A program made the translations under genes and the position numbers. DNA of 35,777 nucleotides from Listeria immobilis. Its GTDB lineage: Bacteria; Bacillota; Bacilli; Lactobacillales; Listeriaceae. The notes beneath the pieces were generated by a model. It saw only the letters and a list, made by a program, of their open reading frames with translations. It was not told where the DNA came from and made no database searches. This document shows positions 6,889 through 15,004 of the stretch, piece by piece. The stretch lies in contig NZ_JAASTZ010000026.1 of assembly GCF_014322765.1 (NCBI RefSeq), forward strand, positions 1 through 35,777. The letters run 5' to 3'. Every line of letters starts with the position of its first letter. Within the stretch, counting starts at the first letter, position 1.

Positions 6889-9588
6889 ATGGAGACAAAT
6901 CGTCCAAGTCCGGATGCGCTCCTGGTGAATTTACAAGAAGAAACAGATTCTTCCACTGGGAAATTAAAAATATATTTTGGGTTTGCGGCAGGTGTTGGGA
7001 AGACTTATGCGATGCTAAATGACGCAAAAGATCAGCTTCTTGCGGGTGTGGATGTAGTAGCTGGTTATATTGAGCCGCATGCGAGAGAAGAAACAATTAA
7101 AATGTTAGAAGGAATCCCAGTAATTCCGCCAAAAACGGTTAACCATAAAAATATTGCGCTAAAAGAATTTGATTTGGACGAGGCGTTGAAACGAAAGCCA
7201 GAACTAATTTTGGTGGATGAACTTGCGCACACTAATGCAGAAGGAGTGCGCAATAAAAAACGTTTTCAAGATGTGGAAGAGCTTCTCCAAGCAGGTATTG
7301 ATGTATATACTACTGTGAACGTACAGCACATCGAAAGCTTAAATGATATTGTGGAAGGCATTACCAAAGTTGCAGTCCGTGAAACCATTCCAGATTATGT
7401 TTTTGATGAGTCTGATCGTGTAAAATTAATTGATATTGAACCAGATGAACTTTTAAAACGGTTGGAACAAGGTAAAATTTATCAACCAGAACGAGCCCTA
7501 ACTGCAATGCAAAATTTTTTCACAAGAGAAAATTTAAAATTACTACGTGAAATCGCGATGCGGAAAGCGGCTGACCGAATTAGCCATGAGTATAATCAAA
7601 CGGGAATTTATCCAGAAAAACGAGCAAGTACTAAATGGTTAGTTTGTATTGGAACGTCTCCTTCTTCTGCTAAACTTATTCGCTGGACTGCTCGGACTGC
7701 CGAAGCTTTTAGAGCACCATGGACAGCGTTATATATCGAAAACGAAGAAAACGATTATATGTCAAAAGAAGAGAAAAAGTGTCTCCGTGAAACAATGGAA
7801 TTGGCTGAACGACTTGGGGCTGAGATTGTTACGCTTGCAGGTCATGATATTGCGGAAACCGTGGCTGAATACGCACGTCTGGCTGGTGTAACGAATATTG
7901 TAGTTGGTAAATCGCGACGTCGTATGGGGCTGCGCTCTTTGTTTGAAGATGATTTTGAAGACCAACTTATTACACATCTTGATAACGTAGATATGCACAT
8001 TATTCCTTCTAGCAATCCACAAACAAAAAAACGACGAATGAAAATACGCTTTAAAAATTTTCTTTCCTGGCATGATATGGCAAAAATGGTTTTACTACTC
8101 AGTCTAGCAACAGCGATATGTATTGGACTAAGTGAATTTGGCATCGGGGATCAGAATGTTATTATGGTATATATTTTATCTGTATTAGTTATTTCCCGAG
8201 TGACAAGTGGTTATGTATACGGTGTGCTAGGCTCAATTATTGGTGTGATGCTATTTAATTTCTTTTTCACATCACCGCTTTATACTTTTAATACAATTCA
8301 AGCTGGTTATCCAGTAACATTCGGCATTATGCTGATAGTTGCATTAATTACAAGTGCTTTAACAGTGCGAATAAAAACGCAAGCAAGTTTGGCGGCAGAA
8401 CGAGAACGTCGAACGGAAGTACTGTATGAAATCAATAAGCGCCTTTTGGTAACACGAAATCTAAAGGGAATTATTGATTTAACTAATGAATATATTTTGC
8501 ATTTATTTAATCGATCAGTTATTTTTTATTCAACGGATCCAGCTAAAAGTAAGAAAGGGATTTTTGTCCAAGCAGAAGGCAAGGAAGATGCGAGCAAACT
8601 CTTAAATTCAGATGAAGAAGCAGTTGCCCACTGGGTTTTTAAAAATAAAAAAAGAGCAGGAGCAGGAACAGATACACTTATGGGAGCATTTGGCTATTAT
8701 ATGCCTGTAATGTCGCAAGGAAAGGTACTTGGAGTGATTGGTATTTCTTGTTCAGCAGAAGATGGAGCACCCACACAAGACAACCGAATTTTCTTACGGA
8801 TGATTAGTTCTCAAGTAGCTCTTGCTCTAGAACGGCAATATTTATCGGAAGAACAACGCCAAATCATTATTGAATCTGCCAAAGAAAAAATGAGAAGTAA
8901 TTTGCTTCGAGCGATTTCTCATGACTTACGAACACCATTAACTGGAATAATAGGTGCTAGTTCAGCGCTACTTGCTAAAGAGGCAGACTTAGACAAGGAA
9001 ACCCAACAAAATTTAATCAGAGGCATTAAAGATGATGCTGGTTGGTTAATTAGAATGGTTGAAAATTTACTTTCCGTTACTCGAATTAGTGAAGGTTTGG
9101 TGAGTTTAAAACGAGAGCCAGAAGCTGTAGAAGAAATTATCGGTGAAGCGGTTGGGAGAATTAAAAAACGTTTTTCTAATCGGATAATCCATGTAAAAGT
9201 ACCTAATGAATTGCTAATGGTACCTATGGATGGCACACTGATTGAGCAAGTTTTAATTAACTTAATGGAAAATGCCCTACGACATGCAGGAGATAAAGCG
9301 GAAGTTTGGGTAGATGTAGTGAAAACAAGAGAAACAGCGATTTTTAGCGTGCGAGATAATGGTGTAGGTATAGATGCCAATCGTTTACCGGAATTGTTTG
9401 ATACATTTGCAGTCGAAGCTCGTGAACGTTCGGACATGTCACGCGGGCTAGGACTTGGCTTATCAATTTGTATGTCAATTATTCGAGCGCATGAAGGCAC
9501 ACTAGAAGCTAAAAATAATAAACTCGGTGGTGGAGCGACATTCTGGTTTACTTTACCACTGACGGAGGAGAGGAAAAATGAACAGTAA
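6889..9588 (+). CDS. kdpD: KdpD, osmosensing histidine kinase
   Basis: This is the full-length (899-residue) sensor kinase for kdp control. The N-terminal KdpD domain has a Walker A motif GFAAGVGKT (residues 31-39) and a Walker-B-like LILVDELAHTN. A Usp-like domain follows (about 245-370). Four membrane helices lie at about 390-495, then a GAF-like region, then the kinase core. The phosphorylated histidine in RAISHDLRTP is at about 678, and the ATP-binding boxes NLMENALRHAG, DNGVGID and GLGLGLSI are intact. The Usp region SPSSAK...WTALY resembles the SxS...FTAxY motif reported for cyclic-di-AMP binding in S. aureus KdpD. The start is the ATG at 6889 after GGAGGTG. A TTG at 6874 is in frame but precedes the ribosome binding site. 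Confidence 0.97.
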   Translation: METNRPSPDALLVNLQEETDSSTGKLKIYFGFAAGVGKTYAMLNDAKDQLLAGVDVVAGYIEPHAREETIKMLEGIPVIPPKTVNHKNIALKEFDLDEALKRKPELILVDELAHTNAEGVRNKKRFQDVEELLQAGIDVYTTVNVQHIESLNDIVEGITKVAVRETIPDYVFDESDRVKLIDIEPDELLKRLEQGKIYQPERALTAMQNFFTRENLKLLREIAMRKAADRISHEYNQTGIYPEKRASTKWLVCIGTSPSSAKLIRWTARTAEAFRAPWTALYIENEENDYMSKEEKKCLRETMELAERLGAEIVTLAGHDIAETVAEYARLAGVTNIVVGKSRRRMGLRSLFEDDFEDQLITHLDNVDMHIIPSSNPQTKKRRMKIRFKNFLSWHDMAKMVLLLSLATAICIGLSEFGIGDQNVIMVYILSVLVISRVTSGYVYGVLGSIIGVMLFNFFFTSPLYTFNTIQAGYPVTFGIMLIVALITSALTVRIKTQASLAAERERRTEVLYEINKRLLVTRNLKGIIDLTNEYILHLFNRSVIFYSTDPAKSKKGIFVQAEGKEDASKLLNSDEEAVAHWVFKNKKRAGAGTDTLMGAFGYYMPVMSQGKVLGVIGISCSAEDGAPTQDNRIFLRMISSQVALALERQYLSEEQRQIIIESAKEKMRSNLLRAISHDLRTPLTGIIGASSALLAKEADLDKETQQNLIRGIKDDAGWLIRMVENLLSVTRISEGLVSLKREPEAVEEIIGEAVGRIKKRFSNRIIHVKVPNELLMVPMDGTLIEQVLINLMENALRHAGDKAEVWVDVVKTRETAIFSVRDNGVGIDANRLPELFDTFAVEARERSDMSRGLGLGLSICMSIIRAHEGTLEAKNNKLGGGATFWFTLPLTEERKNEQ

Positions 9589-10273
9589 GCGACTTGTGTT
9601 GATTGTTGAGGATGAAGAAGGCATTAGCAATTTTATCTCTGCTGTATTGACTGCTAGTGACTATGCGGTGATTAAAGCAGTCAATGGAAAAGAAGCGCTT
9701 GAACAGACAGCGAGCCATTCACCAGATGTTATTTTATTAGACCTTGGTTTACCTGATATGGAGGGATTAGATGTACTTCGAGCTATTCGTGTTTGGTCTA
9801 GAGTTCCGATTATTGTAGTGTCTGCTCGTGATCATGAACGGGAAAAAGTGGCGGCGCTAGACCTTGGTGCGGACGATTATATTACTAAACCATTTGGCAC
9901 ATCTGAACTATTGGCGCGAATTCGAACTGCACTTAGACATATTCAATCTAGTAATAAAGAATCGCTAAACGACCATATAATTCGCATTCAAAACCTTTCT
10001 ATTGATGATAGTCGCCGTCTTGTTAAAATGGATGACACGGAGATCCACTTTACGCCGATTGAATATAAAATCCTACTACTCTTAGCGCGTCATGCAGGAA
10101 AAGTACTTACTCATGACTTTATAATTCGGGAAATTTGGGGACCTTATTCAAGTGAAAATCAAGCACTGCGAGTGAATATGAGTAATATCCGTCGTAAAAT
10201 CGAAAAAAACCCAGCCGAACCAGCCTATATTTTGACAGAAGTGGGGGTTGGTTACCGGATGGCAGAAGAATAA
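9578..10273 (+). CDS. kdpE: KdpE, OmpR-family response regulator
   Basis: A 231-residue two-domain regulator. The receiver domain has the acidic pocket VEDEE, the phosphorylated aspartate at residue 55 (VILLDLGLPD), a conserved Ser in VVSARD and Lys in ITKPFG. The OmpR-type winged-helix domain (about 130-231) ends in TEVGVGYRM, the usual wing region. KdpD phosphorylates KdpE, which then activates kdpFABC. Its start overlaps the 3' end of kdpD by 11 bases with GGAGAGG before the ATG, so the two are translationally coupled. No terminator follows it; the hydrolase gene starts 36 bases downstream. Confidence 0.97.
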   Translation: MNSKRLVLIVEDEEGISNFISAVLTASDYAVIKAVNGKEALEQTASHSPDVILLDLGLPDMEGLDVLRAIRVWSRVPIIVVSARDHEREKVAALDLGADDYITKPFGTSELLARIRTALRHIQSSNKESLNDHIIRIQNLSIDDSRRLVKMDDTEIHFTPIEYKILLLLARHAGKVLTHDFIIREIWGPYSSENQALRVNMSNIRRKIEKNPAEPAYILTEVGVGYRMAEE

Positions 10274-10275
10274 TA

Positions 10276-10284
10276 TGGTATGAT
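10276..10284 (+). promoter_or_regulatory. Possible extended -10 promoter for the hydrolase gene
   Basis: TGG-TATGAT directly after the kdpE stop fits an extended -10 element and lies about 25 bases before the hydrolase ATG. No convincing -35 hexamer is seen. If active, it would separate the hydrolase from kdp control. Confidence 0.35.
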
Positions 10285-10309
10285 AAAAGAAAACGCAAGG
10301 AGGAGAAAT

Positions 10310-11122
10310 ATGCATAAAACAATCCGTAGCGTAGACGTTTATTATGAAAAATATGGTGAGGGCATTCCAATAATTATGATTCATGGTTTTTCGCCTGATT
10401 CACAATTGATGATTGGTTGCATGGAGCCTGTATTTGATGAGAAAAGTCCTTTTTCACGGATTTACTTAGACTTACCAGGAATGGGAAAAACCGAGAATTA
10501 CGACTCTATTCAAAACGCAGATGAGGTACTTTCACTTTTGTTGGAGTTTATTGAAGCCGTGATTCCAGGGGAGTCATTTTTACTTGCTGGAGAATCTTAT
10601 GGTGGTTATTTGTCCCGTGGAATTGCTGCCAAAATGCCGGATAGAATACTTGGCGTCTTGCTTATTTGTCCGGTTATTTATCCAGAAAAGGAAAAAAGAA
10701 CTATTCCAGAACAAAAAGTGATGTATCAGGACACGCCATTTGTTCAGTCGCTATCTAAGGAGGATCAGGCATACTTCTCAAAAAGTGGGGTTATTTTAAC
10801 TGCTAGAAATTGGAATCGTTTTTTAGCAGAAGTAATGGCTGGAATGATTAACGCCGACGGGGAATTTTTAGACCAGTTGGCAGCAAATTATTCGCTGAGC
10901 TTTGATCCAGATGCAAATATTTCCCTTGATGTGCCGGCGTTATTCTTCTTTGGGCGGCAAGATGATCATGTTGGATATGCGGATGGGCTTTCTTTGCTTG
11001 AAAAATATCCACATGCTTCTTTCGCAATTCTTGATTTTGCTGGACATAATTTACAAATTGAACAACCAGAAATTTTTACAACGATGGTGCGCGAATTTTT
11101 ATTTCGGGTAAAGCCTGAATAG
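10310..11122 (+). CDS. Alpha/beta-hydrolase fold protein (esterase-like)
   Basis: A 270-residue cytoplasmic protein without signal peptide. It has the alpha/beta-hydrolase order: oxyanion region IIMIHGF (residues 21-27), DLPGMGKT, nucleophile elbow GESYGG with Ser96, an acidic residue in FFGRQDDHVGYAD (about 220) and the catalytic histidine in DFAGHNLQ (about 246). The substrate is unknown; such enzymes include esterases, lactonases and haloperoxidase-like proteins. The ATG at 10310 follows AAGGAGGAG at good spacing; an open frame 10 codons upstream lacks a site. Its stop codon abuts the stop of the convergent polymerase gene with no base between. Confidence 0.88.
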   Translation: MHKTIRSVDVYYEKYGEGIPIIMIHGFSPDSQLMIGCMEPVFDEKSPFSRIYLDLPGMGKTENYDSIQNADEVLSLLLEFIEAVIPGESFLLAGESYGGYLSRGIAAKMPDRILGVLLICPVIYPEKEKRTIPEQKVMYQDTPFVQSLSKEDQAYFSKSGVILTARNWNRFLAEVMAGMINADGEFLDQLAANYSLSFDPDANISLDVPALFFFGRQDDHVGYADGLSLLEKYPHASFAILDFAGHNLQIEQPEIFTTMVREFLFRVKPE

Positions 11123-12403
11123 CTATCCTTTATGTCCACCAACCATTTCTGAACGTTTTATTCCAGTTGCGCTCGCCAACAGACTACTTGCGTGCATAAG
11201 CGATTTAAAACCGTAACGTGCGCGAATTTTATCAACCGTTACTTCTAACTGCTCTTGGTTTAGTGTCAGCGTAGCATCTTCAAATAAATTAAGCTGTAGA
11301 CCGGTTTTTAAAGATATTTTGCCACATGAAATGGTAATGGAACGCACTGGTTCATGTTCATCGTAACGCTGGAACAGTTGTAGGAAATAAGGAATAAGCG
11401 CGTGACTACTATTAGTAGGAGGGATTTTAGCTTGATGGCTAAATCCTTTTTTTATACTGTATTTACTATAGCCAATGCTCAAATGAATGACAGAAGTATC
11501 AACATGATTTTGTCGCAAACGCATCGCCACTTCGCTTACCATTTCACGAATAATAATTTCTACTTCTGCGGAAACATGATAGTCTTTTTCGAGAATTTGG
11601 CTTTTTCCATAACTTGTGTTTGCTGGGACGTATTTTTCATTTAAAAAACTATAGTCAATTCCGTGAGCGTGATAGTAAAGCTGTTCTCCTATAATTCCCA
11701 TCTTGTTTTTTAAGATGGTTGGTGGAGTTTGGCTAAGCTGATACATAGTGAAAATCCCCATTTTTTGAAGACGTAAGGCGGTGCGGTGTCCAATTCCACA
11801 AACATCTTCTAAATGCCTTATTTTCCAAATAGTTTCTGGAACATCTTCATAGCGCCACTCAGCTATTCCGTCCGCTCGATCTTTTGCAACATTATCGAGT
11901 GCGAGCTTGGCGAGGAGCGGGTTGTCGCCAATGCCAATCGTAACATAAAGACGCAATTCTTCTAAAATATCTCGTTGGATTTTATAGACAATTTCTTGTG
12001 TTGTACCAAATAGTGCATGAGACCCAGTTACATCTAGAAAAGCTTCATCAATTGAATAAGGTAGGAAATATTCTTTAGGAACATAGCGTAAAAAGATAGC
12101 TTGAATCATGGCATTTACTTTTAAATATAGCTTCATACGTGGTGGTGCAATAATGATTTCCTTGTCCCAAGTAGGCAGTTCATACATCCTAGAGCCAGTT
12201 TTTATTCGGTGTATTTTTTTCATCATCGGACTGGCAGCTAGGACTAAACCGCCTGCTCGGTCCGCATTACTCATCACTACTAATTTTGCTTTTAAAGGGT
12301 TTAGTCCACGCTTAACGCATTCTACACTGGCAAAAAAGGACTTCACATCAACACATAAAATATCTTTTCTTGGTGCATGAGAGTAATCTTCTACCTGTAC
12401 CAT
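11123..12403 (-). CDS. Y-family DNA polymerase (UvrX/DinB-like), translesion synthesis
   Basis: A 426-residue Y-family polymerase. The two catalytic carboxylate motifs are visible: CVDVKSFFASVE (Asp19) and YSIDEAFLDVTGS (Asp/Glu near 117-118). A helix-hairpin-helix-like stretch, LEDVCGIGHRTALRLQKMGI, follows. Near the C-terminus QLNLFED is a good match to the beta-clamp-binding motif. Length and the MSNADRAGGLVLAASPMMKK segment fit the UvrX/YqjW branch of Gram-positive Pol IV/V-like enzymes, which copy past lesions and are mutagenic. The start overlaps the end of the YolD-like gene by 13 bases without a clear ribosome binding site, so translation is probably coupled. SOS control is expected from the operator upstream of the operon. 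Confidence 0.93.
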   Translation of the reverse strand: MVQVEDYSHAPRKDILCVDVKSFFASVECVKRGLNPLKAKLVVMSNADRAGGLVLAASPMMKKIHRIKTGSRMYELPTWDKEIIIAPPRMKLYLKVNAMIQAIFLRYVPKEYFLPYSIDEAFLDVTGSHALFGTTQEIVYKIQRDILEELRLYVTIGIGDNPLLAKLALDNVAKDRADGIAEWRYEDVPETIWKIRHLEDVCGIGHRTALRLQKMGIFTMYQLSQTPPTILKNKMGIIGEQLYYHAHGIDYSFLNEKYVPANTSYGKSQILEKDYHVSAEVEIIIREMVSEVAMRLRQNHVDTSVIHLSIGYSKYSIKKGFSHQAKIPPTNSSHALIPYFLQLFQRYDEHEPVRSITISCGKISLKTGLQLNLFEDATLTLNQEQLEVTVDKIRARYGFKSLMHASSLLASATGIKRSEMVGGHKG

Positions 12404-12738
12404 TTGTCAATTGTCCGTTCTTCTACATGTAAAATATTTGAAAAGGGGATAGCGATAACTTCTGAAGCTGATTGGATAAAAACAGTGCCATCATCCACTC
12501 CGGCAACTCGGCCGACAATATCTGGCTCTGGAAAAGCATCTGCATCTAGTGGTTTCTGCTGGATAACTAGCATAGATTGATGAGAAATCGCATTACTTAG
12601 CACGTGTTCAATACAATCAGGTGTCATTGGTTCCCGCCATTTTAATAGAGATTGTGCTTGTTGTTGTTCCATTTGCTCACTATGTTCACTTAAGAAAAAT
12701 CCTTGCCATTTTTTAATTCCTCTATCTTTGTAGGTCAT
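12391..12738 (-). CDS. YolD-like family protein
   Basis: A 115-residue protein beginning MTYKDRGIKKWQGFFLSEH, the recognisable N-terminal motif of the YolD family (Y-x-D-R-G-x-x-K-W...F-L-x-E-H). In Bacillus and relatives YolD genes sit beside uvrX-type polymerases and their products are thought to act with them; the role is not settled. The C-terminal half (DIVGRVAGVDDGTVFIQ...IPFSNILHVEE) looks like a small beta-barrel. I prefer the ATG ending at 12738 with GAAAGG 11 bases upstream. A GTG at 12745-12747 overlaps the stop of the preceding gene as GTGA and is a possible coupled start. Confidence 0.85.
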   Translation of the reverse strand: MTYKDRGIKKWQGFFLSEHSEQMEQQQAQSLLKWREPMTPDCIEHVLSNAISHQSMLVIQQKPLDADAFPEPDIVGRVAGVDDGTVFIQSASEVIAIPFSNILHVEERTIDKWYR

Positions 12739-12743
12739 AAAAA

Positions 12744-13004
12744 TCACAACCTTTCAATCGAGATTATTTCTGAATCTCTTACAATAATCCCAGAAACTAG
12801 AACTGTTTTTAGTGCTATATTAAATAAATAGCATTTGCCCGAAACATGATGTTCATAACCACCAGCATATGTGGTAAATCGTAGAGAATAATCATTATCT
12901 ATGGAGTCGTGTATTAATGTTAAATATTCCTCCCAGCGCTCATTTGTAATAATAGGCTGGTTGACCCTCTCATAATACTTTTTCCCAATTAACATCGTTT
13001 CCAT
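12744..13004 (-). CDS. Small SOS-operon protein of unknown function
   Basis: An 86-residue protein beginning METMLIGKKYYERVNQPIIT. I do not recognise a named domain. The second half (HHVSGKCYLFNIALKTVLVSGIIVRDSEIISIERL) is beta-rich and ends with a pattern similar to the C-terminal half of YolD proteins (V-x-G-x-hydrophobic...I-I-x-I-E), so it may be a divergent single-domain relative (inference). No signal peptide or membrane helix is seen. The ATG follows GGAGGTATAGCC. It is the first gene after the LexA-type operator and is followed immediately by the YolD-like and polymerase genes, which suggests a role as a polymerase partner or in DNA damage tolerance. Confidence 0.8.
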   Translation of the reverse strand: METMLIGKKYYERVNQPIITNERWEEYLTLIHDSIDNDYSLRFTTYAGGYEHHVSGKCYLFNIALKTVLVSGIIVRDSEIISIERL

Positions 13005-13023
13005 GGCTATACCTCCAAAAAAT

Positions 13024-13070
13024 AATAAGAACATATGTTTGTGTATATTATACAAACATATGTTCTTATT
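13024..13070 (-). promoter_or_regulatory. Double LexA operator in one perfect palindrome
   Basis: Two 19-base arms (13024-13042 and 13052-13070) are exact inverted repeats around a 9-base spacer. Each arm contains a LexA (DinR) box related to CGAACATATGTTCG: 13028-13041 matches 12 of 14 and 13053-13066 is its mirror image. The boxes flank the -10 hexamer, so binding would block the SOS promoter. Confidence 0.88.
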
Positions 13071-13075
13071 GGCAA
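13047..13075 (-). promoter_or_regulatory. Sigma-A promoter of the SOS operon
   Basis: On the minus strand TTGCCA (13070-13075) and TATAAT (13047-13052) are separated by exactly 17 bases. The -35 to -10 spacer is filled by one LexA box and the other covers the start site. It drives the 86-residue protein, the YolD-like protein and the polymerase. Confidence 0.85.
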
Positions 13076-13125
13076 TGTGTCTTTTTTATCATTTTTTTAT
13101 AGCAAAAGATAAATTATTCCTATAT

Positions 13126-13779
13126 TTAAACAAACCAATTATCATATATCATACCGCTAAAGGCGAAAAAATTTGTAAGAATATGAGCAATAGTCGTATA
13201 TCTAATGTTTTTCGTTTTAAATGCAATAAATCCCCACAAAACACCCATAAAAGCTGCACCCATAACTAAAGTCAATATACCGCCATGCCAAATCATTCCT
13301 TTTGCTAGGGCAATCGCAATATGCCAAAGGGAAAAGAGTATGGTGGGAAAGATATATGCCCAGCCTATTTTATCAAAGAACTGGGAATATAAGCCTCTCC
13401 AAAATAATTCTTCTATGCTACCATTTATAAGCGCATACAAAGCGGCAATGAAGAATGTCATCAAAGGCGCAACCCCAATAATTGGAATAAATACGATAAA
13501 TCCTGTTGCTATAACTGGTAAAAATGCAAGTAGATTATAGATTAGGTTGCATTTTTTATTATTAAGATTGTTTGTGGTATAAAACTGTTGAATGTTAAAT
13601 CCGCTTTTTTTGACAACATAAGCGATACAAGGTATACAGAATACCAGCCAATACACCAAGTTTAGGGCAATATAACCAATCGTCGTTCCAAATGTCCCCG
13701 TCAAAAATAAAACTATCGGAATCATTAATATAACAATTGCGATTGGCGTGATTATCAATGCTTTTTGATATTTATACAA
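13126..13779 (-). CDS. CPBP-family (Rce1/type II CAAX-like) membrane protease
   Basis: A 217-residue integral membrane protein with about six to seven hydrophobic segments. The three catalytic motifs of the CPBP/Abi family are present in order: EELFWRG (EExxxR, near 143), ILFSLWH (FxxxH, near 170) and HILTN (HxxxN, near 200). Family members cleave membrane or prenylated substrates, and in bacteria often act in bacteriocin immunity or quality control. The substrate here is unknown. Translation appears to start at a TTG (13777-13779) behind GGATGGTGA; no ATG option is better placed. It stands alone between the SOS operator and the rpiB terminator. Confidence 0.87.
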   Translation of the reverse strand: MYKYQKALIITPIAIVILMIPIVLFLTGTFGTTIGYIALNLVYWLVFCIPCIAYVVKKSGFNIQQFYTTNNLNNKKCNLIYNLLAFLPVIATGFIVFIPIIGVAPLMTFFIAALYALINGSIEELFWRGLYSQFFDKIGWAYIFPTILFSLWHIAIALAKGMIWHGGILTLVMGAAFMGVLWGFIAFKTKNIRYTTIAHILTNFFAFSGMIYDNWFV

Positions 13780-13860
13780 TCAAATTCACCATCCGATTTT
13801 TAGAATCTGTTAAATGTGATTTTTTTCTGTTACAACGCTCGTAATCTCGCAATTAAGCTC

Positions 13861-13866
13861 ATTATA
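13861..13866 (-). promoter_or_regulatory. Possible -10 hexamer for the CPBP protease gene
   Basis: A TATAAT on the minus strand lies about 85 bases before the TTG start. The hexamer 17 bases upstream (TTTTTC) is a poor -35, so the call is tentative. The remaining gap (13780-13888) shows nothing else I can name. Confidence 0.3.
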
Positions 13867-13879
13867 AAGAATTAGTATT

Positions 13880-13914
13880 TAAAGAAAAAGAGAAAACGAA
13901 ATTCCGTTTTCTCT
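13880..13914 (-). terminator. Intrinsic terminator after rpiB
   Basis: A perfect 10-bp stem (13889-13898 with 13905-13914) with a 6-base loop is followed on the minus strand by a T-rich tract (TTTTTCTTT). It ends the usp-rpiB transcript. Confidence 0.8.
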
Positions 13915-13987
13915 CGCAATATATTAATTATTTATGTCGTTTTCATAAATGCTGTGGAATGTCATAAAGTAGCATTTACTTGATCTC

Positions 13988-14449
13988 TTAGTATAAGTCG
14001 TGACTATCTTCATACGCAGTAATCTGTCCAATTCGATTAGCGTGTCTGCCACCTTCGTATGCTGTTTCTAACCAAATTTTGATAATATCCTCTGCAAGGC
14101 CAGGTCCGATAACTCTAGCTCCAAGTGCGATTACATTGGTATCATTATGTTCACGTGTTGCATGGGCACTAAAAGTATCTCCAACAAGAGCGCAACGAAT
14201 GCCTTTCACTTTATTGGCAGCGATACTCATACCAATTCCTGTACCACAAACTAAAATGCCACGATCCACTTCCTTATTAATGACTTTTTCGCTGACAGTA
14301 ATTGCTAACTCAGGATAGTCAACTGATTCAGGCGTTTCTGGACCAAACTCTTCATAACTAATTCCAACACTTTCAAGGTAAGAAATAATACTTTTACGTA
14401 ACTCAATTCCGCCATGGTCTGAAGCAATGGCAACGGTACTAACTGTCAT
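13988..14449 (-). CDS. rpiB: RpiB-type sugar-phosphate isomerase (stress-linked copy)
   Basis: A 153-residue RpiB/LacA/LacB-family isomerase, which interconverts ribose 5-phosphate and ribulose 5-phosphate or a related aldose/ketose pair. Visible motifs: ASDHGGIELR at the N-terminus, the active-site cysteine at 68 in VCGTGIGMSIAANK, the catalytic REHNDTN and the phosphate-binding GGRHANR near the end. The ATG at 14447-14449 follows GGAGGAG; an open frame 14 codons longer has no such site. It lies 45 bases after the universal stress gene, apparently in one transcript. A second, divergent copy sits in the pentitol operon (23351), so substrates may differ. Allose or galactose 6-phosphate isomerase activity cannot be excluded. 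Confidence 0.88.
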   Translation of the reverse strand: MTVSTVAIASDHGGIELRKSIISYLESVGISYEEFGPETPESVDYPELAITVSEKVINKEVDRGILVCGTGIGMSIAANKVKGIRCALVGDTFSAHATREHNDTNVIALGARVIGPGLAEDIIKIWLETAYEGGRHANRIGQITAYEDSHDLY

Positions 14450-14494
14450 TTTTTCTCCTCCTGCCGTATATTCAATACCTTTATTATACATGAA

Positions 14495-14965
14495 TTAGAG
14501 TTTTTCGACAGCTTTTCTTTTGCGCCATGGTTTTGCATGAACAATAATAACATCACAAGGTGCGTGAGCTGCTGTATATTCAGAAACACTACCAAGAATA
14601 AATTGTTCTGTAGAGGAGAGGCCAGTAGCACCAACTAAAATTAAATCTGGTTCAAAATTACGGGTAATCTTTTTATTCAAAGTACTTTTTGGCGTTCCAA
14701 AGTGAACAAAAATTTCTACATGCGGAACACCAGCTTTTTCAGCCTCTTTCTTGTACATTTCCACCAATTCTTCCCCATATGCCTTCGCTTTTTTGGCATA
14801 GGTTTGTTCGTAATCAATCAATGGTGCAATGCGACGTACATCAGCAACAAAGCCAATACCAAGTGTGGCTCCGTCCATTTTTGCGAATTGAACCGCCCGT
14901 CTTAGAGCAGCTTCAGACTCGTTCGATCCATCAACACCAACAAGAATGCGTTTGTAAGTAGTCAT
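14495..14965 (-). CDS. Universal stress protein (UspA family)
   Basis: A 156-residue single-domain Usp. It opens with KRILVGVDGSNESEAALRRAV and carries the ATP-binding signature G-x-x-G-(9)-G-S in LVGATGLSSTEQFILGSVSEY, so it is probably an ATP-binding, UspFG/MJ0577-like member. Usp proteins help survival in stationary phase and stress in the cytoplasm. GAGAGGGTGA precedes the ATG. A GGGTAT element upstream suggests general-stress (sigma-B) control, and the downstream rpiB is probably co-transcribed. Confidence 0.93.
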   Translation of the reverse strand: MTTYKRILVGVDGSNESEAALRRAVQFAKMDGATLGIGFVADVRRIAPLIDYEQTYAKKAKAYGEELVEMYKKEAEKAGVPHVEIFVHFGTPKSTLNKKITRNFEPDLILVGATGLSSTEQFILGSVSEYTAAHAPCDVIIVHAKPWRKRKAVEKL

Positions 14966-15004
14966 TTTGTATCACCCTCTCAAAAGTTTTCCCCTTAGTA
15001 TTTA

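Noticed and set aside
8919-9500. 193-codon antisense frame in kdpD
   Set aside because: Composition mirrors the kinase region and there is no start signal.
13024-13070. The large palindrome as a terminator for the CPBP gene
   Set aside because: There is no T-run on the minus strand after it; the arms match LexA boxes and frame a -10/-35 pair.
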